Shown here: positions 8,877 through 16,734 of the stretch, piece by piece
How the letters are laid out: each line of letters begins with the position of its first letter
Numbering within the stretch: the stretch's first letter is position 1
Assembly: GCF_002261225.1 (NCBI RefSeq)
Contig: NZ_NEVM01000005.1
Coordinates: 1,674,001 to 1,738,000 of the forward strand
Reading direction: 5' to 3'
Length of the DNA: 64,000 nucleotides
From: Bordetella genomosp. 10
Lineage (GTDB): Bacteria; Pseudomonadota; Gammaproteobacteria; Burkholderiales; Burkholderiaceae_B
Position numbers and translations under genes: made by a program
Notes under the pieces: model-generated
Seen by the model: the letters and a program-made list of their open reading frames with translations, nothing else
Told to the model about the DNA's origin: nothing
Database searches by the model: none

Positions 8877-11135
8877 ATGTCCATATCCGGCATGCGCCGC
8901 GCTCGCGCGGCGCGCCCGTCCACGCGCCGCCGCTCCCCCGCGGGCGCCCCTTCTACGCGTGCATCCGGGAAAATACCTCCGCTGCCAGCGGCGTTGCGTC
9001 TGGCCTGCCATGCCGTGGTCGCCGGCGGCGTATCGATGACGGCCGCCCAGGCCCAGACAACCGAAGAGCAGTTCGACCGGCGCAATACCGTCGTCATGCC
9101 CGCCGTGAGCGTCACCGGCGAAGCCGCGCTCAACGAGCTTCCAGGCACCTATGCGGGCGGCCAGGTCGCGCGAGGCGCGCGGCTGGGCATCCTGGGGAAT
9201 CTGGACGTGATGGATACCCCTTTCAACGTGACCAGCTACACCAGCGAACTGATCGAGAACCAGCAGGCCCGGACATTGGCCGACGTGCTCGCCAACGACC
9301 CTTCCGTGCGCTTCACCACGTCGAGCGGGCATGCCTATGAAAACTTCCGGATACGGGGTTTCGACGTCAACCAGAATGACCTGGCGCTCAACGGCATGTA
9401 TGGCCTGCTGCCGGTCGGCCACACGCCGCTGGAGATGTTCGAGCGCGTGGAAGTGTTGAAGGGACCCAACGCCTTGTTTTCCGGCATGGCGCCCAGCGGC
9501 GCCGTGGGCGGCACCATCAACCTCGTACCCAAACGCGCCGGTGAAGACCCGCTGAGCCGCGTGTCGGTTGGTTATCAATCCGATAGCCAGTTCGGCACCC
9601 GCTTCGATCTGGCGCGCCGCTTCGGCGCGGGCAAGTCGCTGGGACTCCGCATCAACGGCGCGTTCAGCGACGGCGACACGGACCTCGATGGCCAATCGAA
9701 GAAACGCGAGTTTCTATCGGCGGCGTTCGATTACCGCGCTGGCGGCCTGACAGCGTCCATCGACACCTATTACAGCAAGGAATCGTACAGGGGCGGCACC
9801 CCGGCCATGTTCTGGATGGCCACCACCGACATCCCGCACGCCCCCGACCCTTCGGTGAACCAGTTTCCCGCCGCGCGTGGCGAACTGGAGAGCAAGGCCA
9901 TCGTCGGACGCGCCGGATATGTCTTCAATTCCCATGTATCCGCCTTCGCGGGTATCGGCGTGCGCGACCACGATTACAAGGGATTCGTGAACGGCTCGCA
10001 TGTGCGCAGCATCAACGCCAATGGCGACAGCTCCAACTCGGTGACCACCGCGCAACGCGGCTATGAGGACAACGTTTCGGCCGAGGCCGGCCTGCGCTTC
10101 AATTTCGATACGGCCGGCGTGCGCCACGACGTCGTGCTGCAGGCGTCACGCCTGGATAGCGACTCCGGCTCGGCGAGCGCGACGTCGTCCTTCAGGACCA
10201 ATATCTACGACCCGGTCTACCATGCAATGCCGGCTGTTCCGGGGCATGCCCCCAAGACCGCCGAGAATACCCTTTCCAGCCTGGCGCTGGTGGATACGAT
10301 GTCCTTCCTGGACGACAAACTGAGATTGACGCTGGGCGCGCGGCACCAGCGGGTGGAAACCAGGAACTACGGCGCGACCGGCGCCGTCACCAGTTCCTAC
10401 GACAAGAGCGCGTTGACGCCGGCCGTGGGCATCGTGATCAAGCCCTGGGGACCGGACATCTCGCTCTATGCCAACTATGTGCAGGGATTGAGCAAGGGAG
10501 ACAGCGTTTCCATGCCGACCTACGCCTTCAACCGCACCTTTTCGCCCTACAAGACCGAGCAGAAGGAAATCGGCGTGAAATGGGATGCCGGCGTCGTCAC
10601 CAACACGCTTAGTCTCTTCGAGATAACCAAGCCCACGTTGATCATGACCAACGGCAACGAGCCGTCGGACGGCGGGGAAAAACGCATGCGCGGAATCGAA
10701 TGGAACTCGTTCGGCGAACTCTCGCGCGGCATACGCGTTCTGGGCGGCGCGACGTACACGCAAGGCGTACAAACCAAGACCGCCAATGGCGCCTATGATG
10801 GCAACCGGGCAGTGGGCGCGCCGCGCTGGCAAGCCAATCTGGGCGTGGAATGGGATCCGATATGGGTGCCCGGCGTTACGTTGAGCAGCCGGATTACGGC
10901 GAACTCCAGCCAGTATCTCGATGTGGCGAATACGCAGAAGATCCCCGGGTGGGCGACGCTTGACCTGGGCGCCCGTTACGCGGCCAAGCTGTTCGGCCGC
11001 AATACCGTTCTGCGCCTGAACGTCGACAACGTATTCGACCGGCACTATTACTCCGGGTCGTTCAGCGACACCACGCCGATCGCCACGCTCGGGCTCGGCC
11101 GCACGGTAATGGCCTCGGTCACCGTTGATTTCTGA
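8877..11135 (+). CDS. TonB-dependent ferric-siderophore receptor
   Basis: A 752-residue outer-membrane receptor. A long basic leader ends near VSMTAAQAQ. The plug domain follows, with DTPFNVTSYTSELIENQQA, the RIRGFDVNQNDLALNGMYG segment and VEVLKGPNALFSGMAPSGAVGG. A 22-strand barrel of FhuA/FhuE type ends in the aromatic C-terminus VTVDF. The gap between leader and plug shows no signaling domain for an anti-sigma factor. Typical substrates are hydroxamate siderophores, but the ligand cannot be read from sequence. AAGAGGAAA lies just upstream as ribosome-binding site. Three small iron-uptake companions follow in the same direction, and a Fur-like box lies upstream. Confidence 0.9.
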   Translation: MSISGMRRARAARPSTRRRSPAGAPSTRASGKIPPLPAALRLACHAVVAGGVSMTAAQAQTTEEQFDRRNTVVMPAVSVTGEAALNELPGTYAGGQVARGARLGILGNLDVMDTPFNVTSYTSELIENQQARTLADVLANDPSVRFTTSSGHAYENFRIRGFDVNQNDLALNGMYGLLPVGHTPLEMFERVEVLKGPNALFSGMAPSGAVGGTINLVPKRAGEDPLSRVSVGYQSDSQFGTRFDLARRFGAGKSLGLRINGAFSDGDTDLDGQSKKREFLSAAFDYRAGGLTASIDTYYSKESYRGGTPAMFWMATTDIPHAPDPSVNQFPAARGELESKAIVGRAGYVFNSHVSAFAGIGVRDHDYKGFVNGSHVRSINANGDSSNSVTTAQRGYEDNVSAEAGLRFNFDTAGVRHDVVLQASRLDSDSGSASATSSFRTNIYDPVYHAMPAVPGHAPKTAENTLSSLALVDTMSFLDDKLRLTLGARHQRVETRNYGATGAVTSSYDKSALTPAVGIVIKPWGPDISLYANYVQGLSKGDSVSMPTYAFNRTFSPYKTEQKEIGVKWDAGVVTNTLSLFEITKPTLIMTNGNEPSDGGEKRMRGIEWNSFGELSRGIRVLGGATYTQGVQTKTANGAYDGNRAVGAPRWQANLGVEWDPIWVPGVTLSSRITANSSQYLDVANTQKIPGWATLDLGARYAAKLFGRNTVLRLNVDNVFDRHYYSGSFSDTTPIATLGLGRTVMASVTVDF

Positions 11136-11201
11136 TGCCGTCGGCGCCGGGGAACGCCGCCGCGCCCGGCGGCGGCGCCCCGGCGGGAGAATTTACGCCA
11201 A

Positions 11202-11474
11202 ATGGGACTTTTCACACTTGCCGGCCTGGCCGCGACCGTCGCGGGCTGTTCATGCATTTACCTGGCGTCGGAGAACCAGCGCTGGCGTGCCCAGCCGCTT
11301 CCGCGCACGCCGGGACGTGTTGCGGGCGTCCTGTTGCTGGCGATCGCCTGGCAGGCGCTCGCGCGAGACGCCCAGGGGATAACCGCGACCTTCGTGCTCG
11401 TCACAGCCGCGATGCTGGCATTCGCCGTTCTGCCATACCTGGGAGCGATCCGCCATGCGCGAAGAAAGCCCTGA
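11202..11474 (+). CDS. DUF3325 small inner-membrane protein
   Basis: A 90-residue protein with three hydrophobic helices (FTLAGLAATVAGCSCIYLAS, VLLLAIAWQAL and FVLVTAAMLAFAVLPYLG) and a basic C-terminus. This size and pattern match DUF3325 proteins, which are encoded next to TonB siderophore receptors and PepSY proteins in Burkholderiales and Pseudomonas. It overlaps the next gene by 20 bp. A role in handling siderophore iron at the inner membrane is inferred from context only. Confidence 0.7.
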   Translation: MGLFTLAGLAATVAGCSCIYLASENQRWRAQPLPRTPGRVAGVLLLAIAWQALARDAQGITATFVLVTAAMLAFAVLPYLGAIRHARRKP

Positions 11475-11766
11475 ACCCGTGCGCCGCAAGCCCGCGCCGA
11501 TCCGGCGCGACTGGGTCTCCAAGACGCTGGCGGGAACGTTGCTGGGCTTGACTCTCGCGATGGCCGCGAGCGGCATTTATTCGCAATTTGCCGCGAACAC
11601 GCCCTTGCCCATCCGGGGGCAACTGATGATGTGGATGGTGCCGCCGATCTGGCTGGGCACGCTCTCGGGGGTGTATTTCTTCACCAGCGGCGCGCGTGCC
11701 TGGCTATGGCTGGGCAGCGCCAATGCCGCCGCCTTCTGCGCGTGGCTATTGCTGCGCATGACATAG
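11455..11766 (+). CDS. DUF3649 small inner-membrane protein
   Basis: A 103-residue protein. After a charged N-terminus (residues 1-20) come three membrane segments, with the GIYSQFAANTPLPIRGQLMMWM and PPIWLGTLSGVYFFTSG stretches typical of DUF3649. It is overlapped by the DUF3325 gene and followed after 13 bp by the PepSY gene, so the three form one unit behind the receptor. Function unknown; association with iron-siderophore uptake is contextual. Confidence 0.7.
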   Translation: MREESPEPVRRKPAPIRRDWVSKTLAGTLLGLTLAMAASGIYSQFAANTPLPIRGQLMMWMVPPIWLGTLSGVYFFTSGARAWLWLGSANAAAFCAWLLLRMT

Positions 11767-11779
11767 CTTCGTCCGAGAC

Positions 11780-13417
11780 ATGAGAACGGATTACGTACGC
11801 ATCTACAAATCGGTTCATACCTGGACCGGAATCGTCAGCGGCATGGCGCTATTCATTGCCTTCTATGCCGGCGCGCTTACCGTGTTCAAGGAACCGCTTA
11901 CGCGCTGGGCAACGCCGCCGGCCGCGGCGGACGTCGCCCCCCTGGAGACCGCCCACGACCTGATCGTCAAGACCCTGGCCATTGCGCCCGAGGCGGCCAA
12001 GGGCTTCGCCATCCACTTGCAGGATGAAGAGCACGTGCTCGCGCGCATGGCATGGGACGTGCGGGCCCCGGACGCCGACGACCACGACGACTCGGGGACC
12101 CGCCACTTCGGAGCCGCGCTGGACGCAACCGGCGCGCCACGCGTGCGGGAAATAGAACCCTCGCCGCTGGCCGGCTTCATCGATGTCCTGCACCGGGTCG
12201 TGGGCCTGCCGGCCGACTCCGACCCGAATCGCTGGCTGATGGGCGTGATCGCCGCGCTCTACACCGTCGCGCTGGTATCGGGCGTCGTTGTGCTTCTACC
12301 CTCCCTGGTCAAGGACTTCTTCGCCTTGAGAATCGGCAAGAACCTGAAGCGCATGTGGCTGGACGCGCACAATGTCGTGGGTATCGTAAGCCTGCCTTTC
12401 CATATCGTCATGGCGCTGACGGCGGTGGTGTTCGCTTATCACGACCAGATCTATGCCATACAGGACAAGCTCGTCCACCAGGGGAAGTGGAGCCAGGCGT
12501 TCCAGCGGCAGCCGGCCGGCGCCTCGGACGCGCCGCGGCGCGATCCCGCGGCCATGCTGACGCCGGCGCAGTTGCTGCAGGCGGCCCATGCGGTGGCGCC
12601 GGATCTGGAACCGACGATGTTGCAGTACCAGGGGGTCACCGGGCCGCGCGCGGTGGTCCGTGTATGGGGCAAGGATACGGCGGCGGTGTCACCCCGCGCC
12701 ATGGGCGGCTTCGCGGCCTTCGATCCCTATAGCGGCAAGCTCCTGAACACGGATTATCTGCCGGGACGCCAAAACACCCCTAACCTCTTCATCAGCAGCT
12801 TCTTCGCCTTGCATATGGCCTCTTTCGGCGGCGTTGAGGTGGCGTGGCTGTATTTTCTTCTTGGCATGGCGGGCGCCTGGCTGTTCTACAGCGGCAATCT
12901 GCTATGGATAGAAAGCCGCCGCCGCAGGGCCGCCCGCAATCAGGTCGAGGCCCCGGCGCAACGCCTGGACACCCGCCTGATGGCCGCGGCCACCGTGGGA
13001 GTCTGCCTGGGCAGCGTCTGCGGCATTTCCCTGACCATCGCCGCCGGCAAATGGCTATACGGTTCCGTGCAGGACCTGGCGTTCTGGCATCAACTGATTT
13101 ACTACGCCATCTTCTTCGGATGCGTGGCGTGGGCCTTCGGACGCGGCGCGGCCGCCGCCTCGGTGCATCTGCTGTGGCTGGCCTGCGCGCTGACGCTGTG
13201 CATTCCGCTGACGACGTTGCTCGGCTGGTGGATGCCTGGCGCGGGACCCTGGACGGATACGTCGACGGCGGCCTTGGGCGTCGATGCCACGGCGCTCGCG
13301 GGCGCGCTGTGCTTCGCCTGGATGGCGCGCATTGCGCAACGCCGGATCGAGCGAGCGCCGGGCGACACCGTCTGGTCCCTCCATCCACGGGCAGCCGGAG
13401 GACAACGGCGCCCATAA
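11780..13417 (+). CDS. PepSY-associated membrane protein, siderophore-uptake type
   Basis: A 545-residue protein of the PepSY_TM family. The first helix region YKSVHTWTGIVSGMALFIAFYAGALTVF carries the family His. A large periplasmic part follows (to about residue 150), then further helices with the WLDAHNVVGIVSLPFHIVMAL segment and a second periplasmic PepSY-like part near residue 260. The C-terminal half is helical. Proteins of this family beside ferric-siderophore receptors are thought to act as inner-membrane iron reductases; conserved histidines on the helices would fit heme or electron transfer. It is the last gene of the receptor cluster. Confidence 0.8.
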   Translation: MRTDYVRIYKSVHTWTGIVSGMALFIAFYAGALTVFKEPLTRWATPPAAADVAPLETAHDLIVKTLAIAPEAAKGFAIHLQDEEHVLARMAWDVRAPDADDHDDSGTRHFGAALDATGAPRVREIEPSPLAGFIDVLHRVVGLPADSDPNRWLMGVIAALYTVALVSGVVVLLPSLVKDFFALRIGKNLKRMWLDAHNVVGIVSLPFHIVMALTAVVFAYHDQIYAIQDKLVHQGKWSQAFQRQPAGASDAPRRDPAAMLTPAQLLQAAHAVAPDLEPTMLQYQGVTGPRAVVRVWGKDTAAVSPRAMGGFAAFDPYSGKLLNTDYLPGRQNTPNLFISSFFALHMASFGGVEVAWLYFLLGMAGAWLFYSGNLLWIESRRRRAARNQVEAPAQRLDTRLMAAATVGVCLGSVCGISLTIAAGKWLYGSVQDLAFWHQLIYYAIFFGCVAWAFGRGAAAASVHLLWLACALTLCIPLTTLLGWWMPGAGPWTDTSTAALGVDATALAGALCFAWMARIAQRRIERAPGDTVWSLHPRAAGGQRRP

Positions 13418-13524
13418 CGGAATCGATGCTTGTTTCGCTGTCCTCGGCACCGGTTAAGCGTGCCTGCATGGGCCCGCCTGCGCTGATACGGAATATGCGA
13501 TTCCAGGCTAGACCGACACAGACC

Positions 13525-13854
13525 TTATCGTTGCGCGGCGCCGCGCCTTTTCCGCTCATGGAAGACGACCGGCCTGGCATCGTCCGGCGCTGGCGTGGCC
13601 GCGGAGCCGCAACTGCCGCAAGTCCCGCAACCGTCGCCGCAATTGCCCGTCGCTTGCCGGGGCCTCAGCCAGATCCCGAAACGGCGCACGGCCCCGGGGC
13701 GCCCGGGCCGGCTCAATGCCGTTGCGACGCGAGCCTGCATGCGCGTGCTCAGATGGGGCGCCAGCTTGCGCAAGACCTTTATTGCGCTGGCCAGCACGAT
13801 AAGGGCCAGCACGACGTACTGCCAGGACGCGGAGGCATGACCGGCAAGGCTCAT
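13525..13854 (-). CDS. Cys-rich small membrane protein downstream of feoB (DUF6587-like)
   Basis: A 109-residue protein. One membrane helix lies at residues 9-25 (ASWQYVVLALIVLASAI), a basic amphipathic stretch follows, and the C-terminal cluster GNCGDGCGTCGSCG has four cysteines in 14 residues. Its ATG overlaps the feoB stop (ATGA). This fits the small Cys-rich proteins that take the place of FeoC or of the FeoB tail in betaproteobacteria. Iron or Fe-S sensing is a guess from the cysteines. I rate the existence of the gene as high and the family name as moderate. Confidence 0.75.
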   Translation of the reverse strand: MSLAGHASASWQYVVLALIVLASAIKVLRKLAPHLSTRMQARVATALSRPGRPGAVRRFGIWLRPRQATGNCGDGCGTCGSCGSAATPAPDDARPVVFHERKRRGAAQR

Positions 13855-15680
13855 GTCAGCCACCTCGCCACATGGTAGGTGACGAAAGCCGCGACGTAAG
13901 CCACCACGAACATGTAGCCAAAGGAAATCCAGACATTGCGCCACGAGCCCGTTTCGCGGCGGATCACGGCCAGGGTGGACATGCACTGGGGCGCGAAGGC
14001 GAACCACGCCATCAGGGACAACGCGCTGGCCACCGAGAAATTCGCCGCCAGCGTCGTGGCCAGGCCGGCGGTCTGATCGCCGGCCACGCTGTAGACGGTG
14101 GCCAGGGCGGCGACCGCCGTTTCGCGCGCGGCGAAAGCAGGAATGAGCGACAGGCTGATCTGCCAGTTGAAGCCGAGCGGGGCGAAGATGGGTTGCAGGA
14201 AGCGTCCCAGGTAGCCGGCGAAGCTGTACTCGATCGCCGGCCCCGTGGCGCCCGCGGGCGGCCCGGGAAAAGCCGAGATGAACCACATGAGCACCGTCAG
14301 CGCGAGGATGACGCCGGTCAGGCGTTTCAGGAAGATCCAGCCGCGCTCCCACAGCCCGATCGCCAGGTTGCTCGGCTTGGGCAGCCGGTAGGAAGGCAGC
14401 TCCATCAGCAACGCATGCTCGCGCCGGTCGCGCCGCAGGCGCTTGGCCGCATACGCCACCGCCGCCGCGCCGGCAATGCCCGCCGCATAGAGCGCGAACA
14501 GCACCAGCCCCTGCAGGTTGAAGCCGCCCAGGATCCGGCGCTCCGGCACGAAAGCGCCGATGAGCAAGGCGTAGACCGGCAACCGCGCCGAGCAGGTCAT
14601 CAGCGGCGCGACCAGGATGGTGACCAGCCGGTCGCGCGGATCCGGAATGCTGCGCGAGCCGATGATGCTGGGGATGGCGCAGGCGAAGCTGGACAACAGC
14701 GGGATGAAGGCGCGGCCCGTCAAGCCCACCGACACCATCACCCGGTCCAGCAGGAAGGCCGCGCGCGGCAGGTAGCCGGACTCCTCCAGCACCAGGATGA
14801 AAAAGAACAGCACCAGGATTTCCGGGAGAAAACCCAAGACGGTGCCGAGGCCGCTGAAAATGCCGTCGACCAGCAACTCCTTCAACGGCCCGTCCGGCAA
14901 GGAAGCCGTGGCGGTCTGGCCCAGCCAATCGAAGCCGTCGCCGATCATGTCGGTAACCGGCTTGCCGCCCGCGTACACGGCCTGGAAGACGAGGAACATG
15001 ACGGCAGCCAGGATCAACAGGCCGAACACCGGGTGCAGGGCCCATCGGTCCAGGGTATCGTCCAGCGTCGAGGTCGCCCGGGGCATGCGGACCGTAGCCG
15101 CGAGCAGCGCGCGGACTTCGGCGTGCGGGTCCGTTAGCCCGCCTTCGCCACGCGGGGACGCCGCGGGCGGCGGCGCATCGAGGCGCTCGATCAAGGCGCG
15201 CGCGCCGTTGCGCCGCACCGCGACCGTCTCCACCACGGGCACGCCCAGGCGGGCCTGCAGCGCCGGGACGTCGATGGCAATGCCGCGGGCGCGCGCGGCG
15301 TCCATCATGTTCAGCGTCAGTACCATCGGCAGGCCCAGCCGCCGGACTTCCAGGAACAGGCGCAAATGCAGGCGCAGGTTGGTCGCGTCGGCCACGAAGA
15401 CGATGAGATCCGGCCGCGCCTCGCCGGGGTAGCGCCCGGCCAGCACGTTGTGGGTGATCTGCTCGTCGGGACTGGCGGCATCGAAGCTGTAGGTGCCCGG
15501 CAGGTCCAGCACCCGCGTCAACCGCCCGGCGGGCGTGGTGAAGCGCCCTTCCTTGCGCTCTACCGTCACGCCGGCGTAATTGGCCACCTTCTGCCGTCCG
15601 CCTGTCAGCAAGTTGAACAGGGCCGTCTTGCCGCAATTGGGATTGCCGACCAGGGCGATGCGCAGGGCGGTGTCAGCCAT
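13851..15680 (-). CDS. feoB: Ferrous iron transporter FeoB
   Basis: A 609-residue protein. The N-terminal G domain has G1 GNPNCGKT, G3 DLPGTYSF and G4 NMMD. A linker follows to about residue 200, then the Gate-type membrane domain with SSFACAIPSIIGSR and the second gate copy near LIPAFAARETAVAAL. It imports Fe(II) across the inner membrane. ATG 15680 is used, eight bases inside the feoA end; a GTG four codons earlier is possible. At about 610 residues it is shorter than the 770-residue E. coli protein, as is common in Bordetella relatives, and the Cys-rich partner gene may supply the missing tail. Confidence 0.93.
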   Translation of the reverse strand: MADTALRIALVGNPNCGKTALFNLLTGGRQKVANYAGVTVERKEGRFTTPAGRLTRVLDLPGTYSFDAASPDEQITHNVLAGRYPGEARPDLIVFVADATNLRLHLRLFLEVRRLGLPMVLTLNMMDAARARGIAIDVPALQARLGVPVVETVAVRRNGARALIERLDAPPPAASPRGEGGLTDPHAEVRALLAATVRMPRATSTLDDTLDRWALHPVFGLLILAAVMFLVFQAVYAGGKPVTDMIGDGFDWLGQTATASLPDGPLKELLVDGIFSGLGTVLGFLPEILVLFFFILVLEESGYLPRAAFLLDRVMVSVGLTGRAFIPLLSSFACAIPSIIGSRSIPDPRDRLVTILVAPLMTCSARLPVYALLIGAFVPERRILGGFNLQGLVLFALYAAGIAGAAAVAYAAKRLRRDRREHALLMELPSYRLPKPSNLAIGLWERGWIFLKRLTGVILALTVLMWFISAFPGPPAGATGPAIEYSFAGYLGRFLQPIFAPLGFNWQISLSLIPAFAARETAVAALATVYSVAGDQTAGLATTLAANFSVASALSLMAWFAFAPQCMSTLAVIRRETGSWRNVWISFGYMFVVAYVAAFVTYHVARWLT

Positions 15681-15936
15681 GGACCACCTCACGCACGGCC
15701 ACGCGGGCGGCCTCCGTGCGCCGCAATGCGAAGCGCGTGGAACCGATGACGATCAAAAGGGGATCGGCGCCCACCGGCCCGAATGCCGCCACGCGCACGG
15801 CCTCGCCTTCAACGAAGCCCAGGTCGGCCAGGCGCTGGCCGATGGCGTCTTGCTTACCTTGGTGAACGATGTGATCCACGATGGCGGAGGCGCCCTTGGG
15901 CAGATCGGACAGAAACATGGGTTGAGAATGCGGCAT
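15673..15936 (-). CDS. feoA: FeoA, SH3-like partner of FeoB
   Basis: An 87-residue protein with a single FeoA (SH3-like) domain: FLSDLPKGASAIVDHIV, QRLADLGFVEGEAVRVAAFGP and STRFALRRTEAARV. It is thought to bind the cytoplasmic side of FeoB. The ATG at 15936 is taken; ATG 15918 is an alternative, and neither has a strong ribosome-binding site. The end overlaps feoB by 8 bp. The 187-bp gap upstream to the copper chaperone gene shows no clear Fur or FNR palindrome. Confidence 0.88.
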   Translation of the reverse strand: MPHSQPMFLSDLPKGASAIVDHIVHQGKQDAIGQRLADLGFVEGEAVRVAAFGPVGADPLLIVIGSTRFALRRTEAARVAVREVVHG

Positions 15937-16123
15937 GGCGAAAGGAATAGGAATCTTTCTGATTCGATAGTGCGACGGAATTTCGGTTCCGTACAGAATT
16001 GTTACCGTGAACGCGGAACCGAAGGCGCGTAGGCGCCGACGCAGCCCTGACCAACGGCGGCATCGGCCCAGGGTTCGATCGGGCGCCACGGGAACTCCCG
16101 CAGCCACCCGCGCCTTGTCGACG

Positions 16124-16642
16124 TCAGGGCTTGGTAGCGTTCGCCGGCCTCACGCTGCATTGCACATTCAGGCTTTGCCCGCCCTTGAACAGCAGCGATA
16201 TGGGCAGGACGTCCCCCACTTTGACTGTCTTCGCTGGTTTTTCAAGCATGATGTGATAGCCGCCCGGCGAAAACCGGCGCTGCTGGCCCGGCGCGATGTC
16301 GAGGCCCTGCACCATGGCCATCGTCGAGCGATTCTGCTTATCGGTCGTGGTCTGGTGCAGCATTGCCATGCCATAGGCGTCGGCGTGTATGCCGGTCAAG
16401 GTCACCGTCCGCGCACCGCCATTCCTGATCGTCAGGTACCCGCCGGCGGGCAGGCCAGCGGGCAGCAAGCGGATCCAGCAATCGCTGGCCGTGACGCCGG
16501 CCGGCGGCGTGGCTTCCGCTGCCGGCTGCATCGCGATACCGTGGCCGGAACCCTGCTGCATTCCCGCCATATCGGCGGCATGCGCAAGGGGCAGCACGGC
16601 GATGGAGAGCAGCGCGGCGGATACGAGTGTCTTCATCTTCAT
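16124..16642 (-). CDS. Periplasmic copper chaperone PCu(A)C
   Basis: A 172-residue exported protein with signal peptide MKMKTLVSAALLSIAVLPLAHA. A Met/His-rich stretch follows (MAGMQQGSGHGIAMQ), then the PCuAC fold with the copper motif H(M)x10Mx21HxM, seen as MLHQTTTDKQNRSTM and later PGGYHIMLE. It delivers Cu(I) to cytochrome oxidase assembly. It is 92 bp downstream of the copper receptor gene in the same direction, which suggests a copper-acquisition unit. Confidence 0.88.
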   Translation of the reverse strand: MKMKTLVSAALLSIAVLPLAHAADMAGMQQGSGHGIAMQPAAEATPPAGVTASDCWIRLLPAGLPAGGYLTIRNGGARTVTLTGIHADAYGMAMLHQTTTDKQNRSTMAMVQGLDIAPGQQRRFSPGGYHIMLEKPAKTVKVGDVLPISLLFKGGQSLNVQCSVRPANATKP

Positions 16643-16734
16643 GGTGGAACTCCTCTATCGAAAGTGCCGCCGCCAGCGCCAGGCGCGGACCTCGCGGCGG
16701 CGGCGGCTTCATGCGCTTGCGCGCGGTGGGGAAA

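Noticed and set aside
13525..15636. Open frame of about 700 codons in another frame of the feoB region
   Set aside because: It is an overlap frame of feoB with Arg/Gly/Ala-rich, low-complexity translation. Only its last 109 codons (13525-13854) behave like a real gene, and these are annotated separately.
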